Position numbers and translations under genes: made by a program | Notes under the pieces: generated by a model | Database searches by the model: none | What the model was told of the DNA's origin: nothing | What the model saw: only the letters and a program-made list of their open reading frames with translations | DNA from: Gemmatimonas sp. | GTDB lineage: Bacteria > Gemmatimonadota > Gemmatimonadetes > Gemmatimonadales > Gemmatimonadaceae | NCBI GenBank assembly: GCA_011390885.1 | Contig: JAABRO010000054.1 | Coordinates: 1-64,000 of the forward strand | DNA length: 64,000 nucleotides | Direction of reading: 5' to 3' | Shown: positions 45,521-53,001 of the stretch, piece by piece | Layout: each line of letters starts with the position of its first letter | Position numbering within the stretch: the first letter of the stretch is position 1

Positions 45521-45549
45521 TCCGCTTGCCTCCCCCGCCGAGCCGAGCG

Positions 45550-45561
45550 TACGCTATGGGC
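45550..45561 (+). promoter_or_regulatory. Leaderless -10 element of the Uma2-family gene
   Basis: TACGCT (45550-45555) lies six bases before ATG 45562. It overlaps the first possible ATG (45556), so it favours the second. Confidence 0.45.
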
Positions 45562-46131
45562 ATGCCCGCACCGTTGCAGGAGTGGACCGCCGAGATGGCC
45601 CGTGCATTGCCGGACGACGGCAACCGCTACGAGGTGCTCGACGGAGAACTGTTCGTGACGCCCGCGCCGCGGCTCCGGCATCAGTGGGCGTTGCTCGACC
45701 TGCTGCACCAGGTGCATGCGTACGTGGAGCGCGAGCAGCTGGGGCGCACGCTACTTTCTCCTGCCGACATCGAGTACTCGCCCCGCCGGCTCGTGCAGCC
45801 GGACCTGTTCGTGGTGCCCTTCGCTCCGGGCAAGCCACCACGAGACTGGCGCGAGATCCGCGACCTCCTGCTCGTGGTGGAGGTGCTCTCCCCCGGCACC
45901 GCGTACGCCGACCGGCACAGCAAGCGGCGGATCTATCCCGAGGAAGGCGTGCCCGAGTACTGGATCGTGGACCTCGACGCGCGGCTGATCGAGCGACGGC
46001 ACCCTGGCGAGGATCGCCCGCAAATCTGCGACGAACAGATCGTGTGGCAGCCGCGTGCGGATCGGGATCCGCTCACGATCGCCCTGCCAGCATTCTTCGC
46101 GGCCCTTCCCGGGACAGACGGCGAGCGCTGA
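45562..46131 (+). CDS. Uma2-family protein (DUF820, PD-(D/E)XK nuclease fold)
   Basis: 189 residues. The N-terminal part GNRYEVLDGELFVTPAP, the central QPDLFVVP, and the motif LLLVVEVLSP followed by KRRIYPEEGVPEYWIVDLDARLIE are typical of DUF820/Uma2 proteins. The Asp (PDLFVV) and Glu-x-Leu (VEVLS) plus Lys residues form the nuclease-like site. These proteins are common in cyanobacteria and other phyla, often many per genome, and their role is unknown. ATG 45556 is the alternative start. It sits between E1 and the MATE exporter, each with its own promoter signal. Confidence 0.88.
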   Translation: MPAPLQEWTAEMARALPDDGNRYEVLDGELFVTPAPRLRHQWALLDLLHQVHAYVEREQLGRTLLSPADIEYSPRRLVQPDLFVVPFAPGKPPRDWREIRDLLLVVEVLSPGTAYADRHSKRRIYPEEGVPEYWIVDLDARLIERRHPGEDRPQICDEQIVWQPRADRDPLTIALPAFFAALPGTDGER

Positions 46132-46133
46132 CG

Positions 46134-46145
46134 TAAGCTTCTGCC
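46134..46145 (+). promoter_or_regulatory. Leaderless -10 element of the MATE exporter gene
   Basis: TAAGCT (46134-46139) lies six bases before the GTG start at 46146, just after the stop of the Uma2-family gene. Confidence 0.45.
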
Positions 46146-47582
46146 GTGCCCGAAGAACACGCTCCCGTCGACGCCGACGCTGCCCCGCCGCCGTTTCGCC
46201 GCGTCTTCTGGCGCGACATTCGCGACGCCCTGCGTGGCTCCGCGCACGACTACACCGCCGGCACGATCGGCCGCGCCATCTTCCTCCTCGCCATCCCCAT
46301 GGTGGTGGAGATGTCGATGGAGAGCATCTTCGCCGTCGTCGACGTGTTCTTCGTGGGGCGCCTTGGCGCGGCCGCCGTCGCCACGGTGGGGCTGACCGAA
46401 TCGCTCATGATCGTGATCTACACGCTTGCGTTCGGGCTCAGCATCGGTGCGTCGGCCACGGTGGCGCGACGCATCGGGGAGAAGGAGCACGACGCCGCAG
46501 CGCGGGCCGCCGTGCAGGTGCTGCTGCTGGGAGTGCTCGTGTCCGGCCTGCTCTCGCTCGCGGGCGCCATCTGGACGACGGAGCTGCTCGCGCTCATGGG
46601 CGCCGACGCGGCCGTGCTGGAGACGGGCACCATGTACGCGCGCATCTCGCTCGCCGGCAGCGCCACGGCGTTCCTGCTCTTCCTGGTGAACGCGGTCTTT
46701 CGTGGCGCGGGTGATGCCGCAGTGGCCATGCGCGTGCTCATCCTGGCCAACGCCATCAACTGCGTGCTCGATCCGGCGCTGATCTTCGGCCTCGGGCCGT
46801 TTCCCGAACTCGGTCTCACCGGCGCCGCGATCGCCACCACGTTCGGCCGAGGCATCGGCCTGCTCTACGCGCTCTGGCTGCTCTCGCGCGGCACCGGCCA
46901 TCTCGCGGTGCGCGGACATCACGTGCGCGTGGAGCCGGCCACCATGTGGAGCATCGCGCAGCTCTCCGGTTGGGGCACGGTGCAGGTGGCCATCAGTTCG
47001 GCCAGCTGGATGGGGCTGGTGCGGGTCATCGCCATGTTCGGCAGCACGGCCATGGCGGGCTACACGATCGCCATTCGCATCCTGATCTTCGCCCTCATGC
47101 CGGCGTACGGCATCGGTGCCGCCGCGGCCACGATGGTGGGCCAATCGCTGGGCGCGAAGTTGCCAGAGCGCGCCGAGACCGCCGTGTGGACGGCGGCGAA
47201 GTTCAACATGCTCGTGCTCGGCGCCATCGGCGTGGTAATCCTGCTGTTCACCACGCCGCTCGTGCGCCTGTTCACGCAGGAGCAGGCCGTGGTGGATGTG
47301 GCGGTGTTCGGTCTGCGCGTGGTCTCGCTCGGCTTCCCGCTCTACGCGCTCGGCATGGTCCTCGAGCAATCGTTCAACGGCGCGGGTGATACGCAGACAC
47401 CCACCTGGATCAACGTGCTCGCCTTCTGGGTGGTGCAGATTCCGCTGGCGTGGGTGCTGGCCACACGCGCGGGGCTCAACGAACGCGGCGTCTTCATTGC
47501 GGTGCCGATTGCCTACATCGTGCTGGCCGCCGTGAGCGCCGTGCTGTTCAAGCGTGGGCGCTGGAAGTTGCGCGCGGTGTAG
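46146..47582 (+). CDS. MATE-family multidrug/sodium antiporter
   Basis: Inner-membrane cation-coupled exporter with about 12 helices in 478 residues. Two MatE repeats are visible, the first beginning IFLLAIPMVVEMSMESIF and the second near IAQLSGWGTVQVAISS. Family stretches include FRGAGDAAVAMRVLI, GIGAAAATMVGQSLGA and EQSFNGAGDTQTPTW. The start is GTG 46146. The substrate is unknown. It may protect against aromatic compounds, given the flanking paa genes, but that is only position. Confidence 0.93.
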   Translation: MPEEHAPVDADAAPPPFRRVFWRDIRDALRGSAHDYTAGTIGRAIFLLAIPMVVEMSMESIFAVVDVFFVGRLGAAAVATVGLTESLMIVIYTLAFGLSIGASATVARRIGEKEHDAAARAAVQVLLLGVLVSGLLSLAGAIWTTELLALMGADAAVLETGTMYARISLAGSATAFLLFLVNAVFRGAGDAAVAMRVLILANAINCVLDPALIFGLGPFPELGLTGAAIATTFGRGIGLLYALWLLSRGTGHLAVRGHHVRVEPATMWSIAQLSGWGTVQVAISSASWMGLVRVIAMFGSTAMAGYTIAIRILIFALMPAYGIGAAAATMVGQSLGAKLPERAETAVWTAAKFNMLVLGAIGVVILLFTTPLVRLFTQEQAVVDVAVFGLRVVSLGFPLYALGMVLEQSFNGAGDTQTPTWINVLAFWVVQIPLAWVLATRAGLNERGVFIAVPIAYIVLAAVSAVLFKRGRWKLRAV

Positions 47583-47586
47583 CGTC

Positions 47587-47765
47587 CAACGGCGAAAGAC
47601 GCGATGGCGCGACAAGCGCGATTGACGCGAACACTTCACGCAGGACGTGCCGCGTCGCTTCTCCTCCAGAATCGCGAGCGCCGCTGCGGAGCGACGTCGG
47701 TGGAAGGCGCCTGCAGTGTTCGCGCTGTTTTCGCGCCGCTCGCGCCATCGCGCCTTTCGCCGTTG
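47587..47765. repeat. Long imperfect palindrome, about 180 bp, with 26-bp terminal inverted repeats
   Basis: Outer arms 47587-47612 and 47740-47765 match at 25 of 26 positions. The inner flanks also pair in part: CGCGAACACT near 47627 with AGTGTTCGCG near 47716, and further inward blocks. The element starts 4 bp after the MATE stop codon. It may be a MITE-like or REP-like element or a very large terminator hairpin. No coding potential is evident in it. Confidence 0.6.
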
Positions 47766-47801
47766 CGGTTGCGGGTCGCTGCGATCGAAGTGATGGCTGA
47801 C

Positions 47802-47987
47802 CTACGCGGAGGGGCGATTGCGAGCGGCCTTGGGTCGCTCCGCACTCGGCTTCTCGCTCTCCTTCGGCTGCGCGCCCCAGTCGCGCTTGGGGTCACCCTT
47901 CTTGCGACCGCTACCGCGCGGCGCGTCCTTCGTGGGCCCCTGCACCAGGGGGCGCTGTCGGCCGCGTCCTCCCTTCCCACCTTTCAT
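47802..47987 (-). CDS. Small basic, low-complexity protein (61 aa)
   Basis: Sequence begins MKGGKGGRGRQRPLVQGP and is rich in Lys, Arg, Gly, Pro and Ser, with no hydrophobic core, so it is probably disordered. An AGAAGG ribosome site lies five bases before ATG 47987. It could bind nucleic acid or be a ribosome-associated tail-like protein; no family is recognised. It lies 64 bp downstream of paaD on the same strand. It may be a real small gene or chance coding. Confidence 0.42.
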   Translation of the reverse strand: MKGGKGGRGRQRPLVQGPTKDAPRGSGRKKGDPKRDWGAQPKESEKPSAERPKAARNRPSA

Positions 47988-48051
47988 GCGGCCTTCTGCG
48001 TAATTCGTGGCGTGCACGGCACGCACAGCCGAACGGACTGTGCGGGGACGA

Positions 48052-48561
48052 TCAGATCGCCTTGAACTCGTCGAACGGCTGACGGCAGGCGTTGCAGGTG
48101 TGAATGGCCTTGCAGGCCGTGCTGCCGAACTCACTCTGCAGGCGCGTATCGCTCGAGCCGCAGAAGGGACACGGCACGGGCGCACGGCGCCTCGTGAGCG
48201 CGATGAGCCCGCCCTGCTCGGCGCGCCCCGGCGGCGCGATGCCGTAGGCGCGCAGCTTCTCGCGCGCCTCGGCGCCGATCCAGTCGGTGGTCCAGGCCGG
48301 TGCGAACACCATGTGCACCGTGACCTCGCGCGCGCCCGCCGCGAGCAGCGCGCTCCGAATGTCGTCCTCGATCTCGCGCATGGCCGGACACCCGGAGTAC
48401 GTGGGCGTCACGGTCACGGTCACGTGCCCGTCCCGCACCTCGGCATCGCGCACGATGCCAAGCTCGACCACGCTGATGACCGGGACCTCCGGGTCCTTCA
48501 CCGTCTCGAGCACGGCAAACACGTCGTCGCGTGACACGAGCGAACCCACCGTGGCGTTCAC
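48052..48561 (-). CDS. paaD: PaaD, DUF59-domain assembly factor of the phenylacetyl-CoA epoxidase
   Basis: Needed for maturation of the PaaABCE epoxidase. 169 residues. The N-terminal DUF59 domain has VKDPEVPVISVVELGIVRD and TYSGCPAM. The C-terminal zinc ribbon has CPFCGSSDT, then CKAIHTCNACRQPFD. The start GTG 48561 follows the paaC stop by 7 bp; a later in-frame GTG is possible. It is the last gene of the paaA-B-C-D operon. Confidence 0.92.
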   Translation of the reverse strand: MNATVGSLVSRDDVFAVLETVKDPEVPVISVVELGIVRDAEVRDGHVTVTVTPTYSGCPAMREIEDDIRSALLAAGAREVTVHMVFAPAWTTDWIGAEAREKLRAYGIAPPGRAEQGGLIALTRRRAPVPCPFCGSSDTRLQSEFGSTACKAIHTCNACRQPFDEFKAI

Positions 48562-48568
48562 GGCGTAA

Positions 48569-49432
48569 TCACCAGCTCGCGCCGGGGTGCGCCCGCGCAA
48601 CGCTCTGCATGACGGACAGCAGGTGCCCGAGGTGCTCCGTGTGCCGACCCCGCCGTCCGCCGCTCGCCATGAGCTTGACCTGCGGCACCTCGAGCGTGGC
48701 GCGCTGCAGCACGTCGTGCACGATCGCATCCCAGCGCGCCTTCGCCGCGTCGTGGTCGAACACGATGCCGTGCGCCTCGACGCCCGCGTCGATCGCGTCG
48801 CGCTCGAACAGCTCACCCGTGTAGCGCCACAGCGCGTTCAGCGCCTCCTGCACACGGCGGTGGCTCTCTTCGGTGCCATCGCCAAGGCGCACGACCCACT
48901 CGCTGCTGTGCCGCAGGTGGTACTTGTCCTCCTTGAGGGACTTCGCGGCGACGGCCGCGAGCTCCGCGTGGCCGCACGACGCGAGCGCATCGAGCTGCAC
49001 CACGCTGAAGGCGTCGAAGAGGAACTGGCGCACCATCGTGAAGCCGAAGTCGCCGCGTGGCAGCTCCACGAGCAGCGCGTTGCGGAAGCGCGTGTTGTCG
49101 CGGAAGAACGCGAGCGCGTCGGCGTCGCGTCCCTGTCCCTCGACCTGACCGGCGAGGCCGAGGAACATGTTGGCCTGCCCAATCAGGTCGAGCGCGAAGT
49201 TGGCCACGGCGATGTCCTCTTCGAGGATGGGGCCGTGCCCGCACCACTCCGACAGCCGGTGCCCCAGCACGAGGCGGTCGTCACCGAGGCGCAGCAGGTA
49301 CTCGAACAGCGGGTCGCCGAAGGCGGGACCGCGCGATCCCGCCACATTGTACGGCGCGACGTCGAGCGCCGCCGACGTCTCGGCGGCCGCGCTGTCTTCG
49401 TGCGTCTCGTCCAGCTCCTGGTCCGTCGCCAT
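48569..49432 (-). CDS. paaC: Phenylacetyl-CoA 1,2-epoxidase structural subunit PaaC
   Basis: Ferritin-like subunit that supports PaaA in the epoxidase. 287 residues, about 35 longer than usual at the N terminus. Conserved stretches are LRLGDDRLVLGHRLSEWCGHGPILEEDIAVANFALDLIGQA and KEDKYHLRHSSEWVVRLGDG. The ATG shares one base with the paaB stop (TGATG), so translation is coupled. Some nomenclatures call this subunit PaaI. Confidence 0.94.
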   Translation of the reverse strand: MATDQELDETHEDSAAAETSAALDVAPYNVAGSRGPAFGDPLFEYLLRLGDDRLVLGHRLSEWCGHGPILEEDIAVANFALDLIGQANMFLGLAGQVEGQGRDADALAFFRDNTRFRNALLVELPRGDFGFTMVRQFLFDAFSVVQLDALASCGHAELAAVAAKSLKEDKYHLRHSSEWVVRLGDGTEESHRRVQEALNALWRYTGELFERDAIDAGVEAHGIVFDHDAAKARWDAIVHDVLQRATLEVPQVKLMASGGRRGRHTEHLGHLLSVMQSVARAHPGASW

Positions 49433-49782
49433 CAGAACACCCGCACGCCTTGCGGCACCTTGTAGAAGTGCGGATGCCGATAGGCCTTGTCGTTGCCGGG
49501 ATCGAAGAACGGGCCCGCATCACCAGGTGCCGACGCCACGATGGCGCTCGCCGGCACCACCCACAGGCTCACGGCCTCACCGCGGCGCGTGTACACGTCG
49601 CGCGCGTTCTGCATGGCGTGTTCCGCATCGGTGGCGTGCACGCTGCCCGCATGCTCGTGCGGCGCGCCCTTGCCCGCCTGGGTGAACACTTCCCAGAGGG
49701 GCCACTGGGTCTTGCCGGTGACGACCAGACCGTCGGCGCTGACGTCGCCCTCGTAGCGCATCGTGCTGTCGGAGGCGCTCAT
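49432..49782 (-). CDS. paaB: Phenylacetyl-CoA 1,2-epoxidase subunit PaaB
   Basis: Small bridging subunit of the epoxidase, 116 residues. Typical sequence is WPLWEVFTQAGKGAPHEHAGSVHA, then NARDVYTRRGEAVSLWVVPA, and a C-terminal DKAYRHPHFYKVP. About 20 extra residues precede the conserved start of the domain. It begins 2 bp after the paaA stop. Confidence 0.95.
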   Translation of the reverse strand: MSASDSTMRYEGDVSADGLVVTGKTQWPLWEVFTQAGKGAPHEHAGSVHATDAEHAMQNARDVYTRRGEAVSLWVVPASAIVASAPGDAGPFFDPGNDKAYRHPHFYKVPQGVRVF

Positions 49783-49784
49783 GC

Positions 49785-50753
49785 TCAGGCCGCCTGGGTG
49801 CCGCTGCGCTGCTGCTTCGCCGCGTGGGCCGCCGCGGCTTCACGCACCCACGCGCCTTCGTCGTGCGCCTCTCGGCGCGCGGCCAACCGCTCGCGATTGC
49901 ACGGCCCCTCGCCACCGATCACCTGGAAGAACTCCGTCCAGTCGATCTCGCCGAACTCCCAGTTGCCCGTCGCCTCGTTGAACGCGAGGTCCGGATCGGG
50001 GAGCGTGATGCCGATGGCGATCGCCTGCGGCACCGTGAGGTTCACGAAGCGCTGGCGCAGTTCGTCGTTCGTCTTGCGCTTGACGCGCCACTTGAGCAGC
50101 TCGGCCGAGTTCGGCGAGTCCGTGTCGCTCGGACCGAACATCATGAGCGCCGGCCACCAGAAGCGGTTCACGGCGTCCTGCAGCATCTCGCGCTGCGCCG
50201 GCGTGCCGCGGGCGAGCGTGGCGCAGATCTCGTAGCCCTGACGCTTGTGGAAGTTCTCTTCCTTGCAGATGCGCACCATGGCGCGCGCATACGGGCCGTA
50301 CGAGGTCTTCGCGAGGATCGTCTGGTTCACGATCGCCGCGCCGTCCACGAGCCAGCCGATCACGCCCATGTCAGCCCACGACAGCGTCGGGTAGTTGAAG
50401 ATGCTGGAGTACTTGGCGCGACCGTCGACGAGCTGCTCGATGAGCTCCTGGCGATCGACGCCGAGCGTCTCCGTGCCGCAGTAGATGTACAGTCCATGGC
50501 CGGCCTCATCCTGCACCTTGGCGATGAGCGACATCTTCCGGCGCAGCGAGGGCGCGCGCGTGATCCAGTTGCCCTCGGGCAGCATGCCCACCACCTCGGA
50601 GTGCGCATGCTGCGACATCATGCGCACGAGTTGCTTGCGGTAGCGTTCGGGCATCCAGTCCTTGGGCTCGATGCTCTCACCGGCGGCGATGCGCGCCTCG
50701 AAGGCGGCGACGAGTGCGGACTCGTCCTGCGGGGCAATCGTTGACTGTTCCAT
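49785..50753 (-). CDS. paaA: Phenylacetyl-CoA 1,2-epoxidase catalytic subunit PaaA
   Basis: Diiron monooxygenase that epoxidises the aromatic ring of phenylacetyl-CoA. 322 residues. Both iron-binding E-x-x-H pairs are visible: [10 protein letters not shown] and [20 protein letters not shown]-like sequence ([23 protein letters not shown]) at the N terminus is typical. The start ATG 50753 is six bases after a TACATT -10 element, with a TTGTCG -35 box 18 bp further up. It heads paaA-B-C-D. The reductase PaaE that should feed it electrons is not in the window. Confidence 0.96.
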   Translation of the reverse strand: MEQSTIAPQDESALVAAFEARIAAGESIEPKDWMPERYRKQLVRMMSQHAHSEVVGMLPEGNWITRAPSLRRKMSLIAKVQDEAGHGLYIYCGTETLGVDRQELIEQLVDGRAKYSSIFNYPTLSWADMGVIGWLVDGAAIVNQTILAKTSYGPYARAMVRICKEENFHKRQGYEICATLARGTPAQREMLQDAVNRFWWPALMMFGPSDTDSPNSAELLKWRVKRKTNDELRQRFVNLTVPQAIAIGITLPDPDLAFNEATGNWEFGEIDWTEFFQVIGGEGPCNRERLAARREAHDEGAWVREAAAAHAAKQQRSGTQAA

Positions 50754-50789
50754 AGACGGAATGTACCGGTCGCGACGGGGATTCGACAA
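50754..50789 (-). promoter_or_regulatory. paaA promoter, leaderless
   Basis: Minus strand: TTGTCG (50784-50789), 18-bp spacer, TACATT (50760-50765), six bases, ATG. Its -35 box overlaps that of the divergent gene at 50817, so the two promoters are likely to be controlled together or to compete. Confidence 0.55.
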
Positions 50790-50816
50790 TCGGGACGCCG
50801 CGCTATGTTTCGCGGC
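50782..50816 (+). promoter_or_regulatory. Promoter of the divergent enoyl-CoA hydratase gene, leaderless
   Basis: TTCGAC (50782-50787), 16-bp spacer, TATGTT (50804-50809), seven bases, ATG 50817. The -10 box contains the earlier in-frame ATG (50805), which argues for the later start. Confidence 0.45.
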
Positions 50817-51599
50817 ATGTCCACTGACAACGCTACCAATCCGGTGCCTGCGGGTCGGGTTTCCGTGACCGTCGCCGATGGCATCGGCACGGTCGAGTTC
50901 TTTCATCCCAAGGGGAACTCGCTCCCCGGCGCCCTGCTGCGGCAGCTGGCTGCCGAGATCACCACCCTTGGAGAGGATACGGCGGCGCGCGTGATCGTGT
51001 TGCGGAGCGCCGGGTCCGGACCGTTCTGTGCGGGCGCCTCCTTCGACGAGTTCACGTCGATCACCAGCGCCGAGCAGGGAACGGAGTTCTTCAGCGGCTT
51101 CTCCCGCGTGATCCTGGCCATGATCCGCGCGCCGAAGTTCGTGGTCACACGGGTGCACGGGAAGGCGGCTGGCGGGGCGGTCGGTCTCATCTCCGCCTCC
51201 GACTACGCCATCGCCACGCGCGGCGCCTCGGCGCGGCTGAGCGAGCTGGCCGTGGGCATCGGTCCGTTCGTGGTGGGCACGGTGGTCGAGCGGCGCGTCG
51301 GGCGCGGGCCGTTCGCGGCCATGTCGGTGGACGCCGACTGGCGCAGCGCCGAATGGGGCGAGCAGCACGGGCTGTACGCCCGGATCGCGGAAACCCCGGA
51401 GGCGCTCGACGCCGCGGTCGACGCCCTCGCCACGACGCTGGCGGCCTCCAACCCCGAGGCCATGGCCGAGCTCAAGCGGGTGTTCTGGGCGGGCACCGAG
51501 GCGTGGGAGCCGCTGCTGGCCGAGCGCGCCGCCATGAGCGGCCGCATGGTGCTCTCGGAGTTCACCTCGCGCGCGCTGGCGGCGTTCCGGGCGCGCTGA
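50817..51599 (+). CDS. Enoyl-CoA hydratase/isomerase family protein
   Basis: Crotonase-fold protein of 260 residues. The oxyanion loops are [13 protein letters not shown] and [20 protein letters not shown]. The usual catalytic Glu positions are not clearly conserved: the second loop region reads [13 protein letters not shown]. It is divergent from paaA with overlapping promoters, which suggests a role in phenylacetate or related CoA-ester metabolism, perhaps the PaaF step. Substrate cannot be read from sequence. Confidence 0.85.
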   Translation: MSTDNATNPVPAGRVSVTVADGIGTVEFFHPKGNSLPGALLRQLAAEITTLGEDTAARVIVLRSAGSGPFCAGASFDEFTSITSAEQGTEFFSGFSRVILAMIRAPKFVVTRVHGKAAGGAVGLISASDYAIATRGASARLSELAVGIGPFVVGTVVERRVGRGPFAAMSVDADWRSAEWGEQHGLYARIAETPEALDAAVDALATTLAASNPEAMAELKRVFWAGTEAWEPLLAERAAMSGRMVLSEFTSRALAAFRAR

Positions 51600-51900
51600 C
51601 CGCCGCGCCTCCGCGGGGGAGCGGCGGGTCGGTCCGGCCGACCAGCCGCCGTGTGCCCGCCACCCGCCACGAAGCTGTCAAGAACGGTTGACACCATCCC
51701 CCGGCGAGTCCACTGTAGGGCAGCCGAGCAACGAGCGGCGTCGCCTTCGGTCCGGATGGGAACGCGGCGCGGCATCGTGCGTTCACCTTGCGATGCTCCG
51801 TGCGCGGGGCGTCACCATCGACGGCGGGAGCTCCGCCCCGCCGCCTTCGACCGGAACCCCTCCGCATGGCCTGTCAACTCGCGCCGGTTCAGCAGCCCGC
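51600..51900. other. 301-bp region upstream of crtB
   Basis: It contains the palindrome TGTCAA-N6-TTGACA (51676-51693). Its right half could be a -35 box with ACTGTA 18 bp downstream (51712-51717). The rest shows no repeat, hairpin or credible ORF; an in-frame upstream extension of crtB is open from 51688 but does not look conserved. Confidence 0.4.
51676..51693. promoter_or_regulatory. Palindromic operator candidate upstream of crtB
   Basis: Perfect 6+6 palindrome around a 6-bp centre. It fits the TGT-N12-ACA consensus of PpsR/CrtJ, the repressor of carotenoid and photosynthesis genes in several phototrophs. The right arm is a consensus -35 hexamer. Assignment is from motif form only. Confidence 0.4.
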
Positions 51901-52977
51901 ATGACCGATCGTGACGTCGCCCTTCGCCCGACCGGGCTGATCGGCCATGCCGACGTGCCCTTGGCGCCCCGATCAGGGCCGCCAGCCCCCGCGTCCCCGA
52001 TCGCGTCCAGCGCCACCACGCCCGACGCCGCGCACTGCGCGGACATCGTCAAGACGCACGCCCGGACCTTCACGCTGGCCAGCTACCTGCTGCCCGCGAC
52101 GAAGCGCCGTGCGTCGTACGCGCTCTACGCGTTCTGTCGCGTGGCCGACGACCTCGTCGACCGAGCCACCCCCGGCACGGAGCACGAACTCGCGCAGCAG
52201 CTCGCCGACTACGAGCGGCAGCTGGCCGCAGCGCTGGCCGGACGGCCCAGCGGGCCGGTGTTCCGTGAGGTGGCGTGGGTGGCCCGCGAGTACGAAGTGC
52301 CGCCCGAGCCGCTGTTCGAGCTGCTCGAGGGTGTGGGCCGCGACCTCCGCCCCACCGAGTATCGCACGTGGCGCGAGCTCGAGGTCTACTGCGAGGGCGT
52401 GGCCAGCTCGGTCGGCGAGATGTGCACGCACATCTTCGGCGTGCCGGGTGGCTCCGAGGCCCGGACCCGCGCGGTGCGCTACGCGCGCACGCTGGGGGTG
52501 GCCATGCAGCTGACCAACATCCTGCGGGACATCGGCGAGGACGTGCACCGCGGGCGGTGCTACCTCCCCGACGAAGACCTCGAGATGTTCGGCCTCTCGC
52601 GCAAGGACGTGCTCACCAACCCGGCGCTCTCGCGCGACGAGCGCTGGCGGCCGATGATGGCGTTCGAGGTCGGCCGCGCCAAGGCGCTCTACGAAGCGGC
52701 CATGCCCGGCATCGCCCTGCTCTCGCACGACGCGCACCGCTGCGCGCGCGCCTGCGCCACCGGCTACGCCGGCATCCTCGGCGCCATCGAGGCACAGGGC
52801 TATGATACGATTGCCTCGCGCGCGCGGCTCGGCCGCGTCGCGCGCATGAACGTGCTGTGGGACGCGTGGCGCTTCCGCGCAGCGCCCCTCGACACGGCGA
52901 CCGTCGGCGACGGGCCCATCCTCCGATGGGACGGCGCGGCCCCGGTCGCCACGAAAGACCACGTGCGCCTCGCCTGA
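51901..52977 (+). CDS. crtB: Phytoene/squalene synthase family protein CrtB
   Basis: Head-to-head condensation of two GGPP to phytoene, first step of carotenoid synthesis. 358 residues from ATG 51901. The two Asp-rich motifs are AFCRVADDLVD and NILRDIGED, with YCEGVASSVGEM between them. About 45 non-conserved residues precede the domain, so a later start is possible, though no better one is seen. It opens a same-strand block with cruF, a small membrane protein and crtI. Squalene or diapophytoene synthase is the alternative; the neighbours favour carotenoids. Confidence 0.92.
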   Translation: MTDRDVALRPTGLIGHADVPLAPRSGPPAPASPIASSATTPDAAHCADIVKTHARTFTLASYLLPATKRRASYALYAFCRVADDLVDRATPGTEHELAQQLADYERQLAAALAGRPSGPVFREVAWVAREYEVPPEPLFELLEGVGRDLRPTEYRTWRELEVYCEGVASSVGEMCTHIFGVPGGSEARTRAVRYARTLGVAMQLTNILRDIGEDVHRGRCYLPDEDLEMFGLSRKDVLTNPALSRDERWRPMMAFEVGRAKALYEAAMPGIALLSHDAHRCARACATGYAGILGAIEAQGYDTIASRARLGRVARMNVLWDAWRFRAAPLDTATVGDGPILRWDGAAPVATKDHVRLA

Positions 52978-53001
52978 GCGCGCACGCGACCCTGATCTCC
53001 C

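Noticed and set aside
50805-50816. ATG 50805 as start of the hydratase gene
   Set aside because: This ATG lies within the TATGTT -10 box; the ATG at 50817 fits both the promoter and the family N terminus.
51688-51900. N-terminal extension of crtB from a TTG at 51688
   Set aside because: The 71 extra residues have no family similarity and the TTG is part of the palindrome; ATG 51901 gives a normal-sized enzyme.
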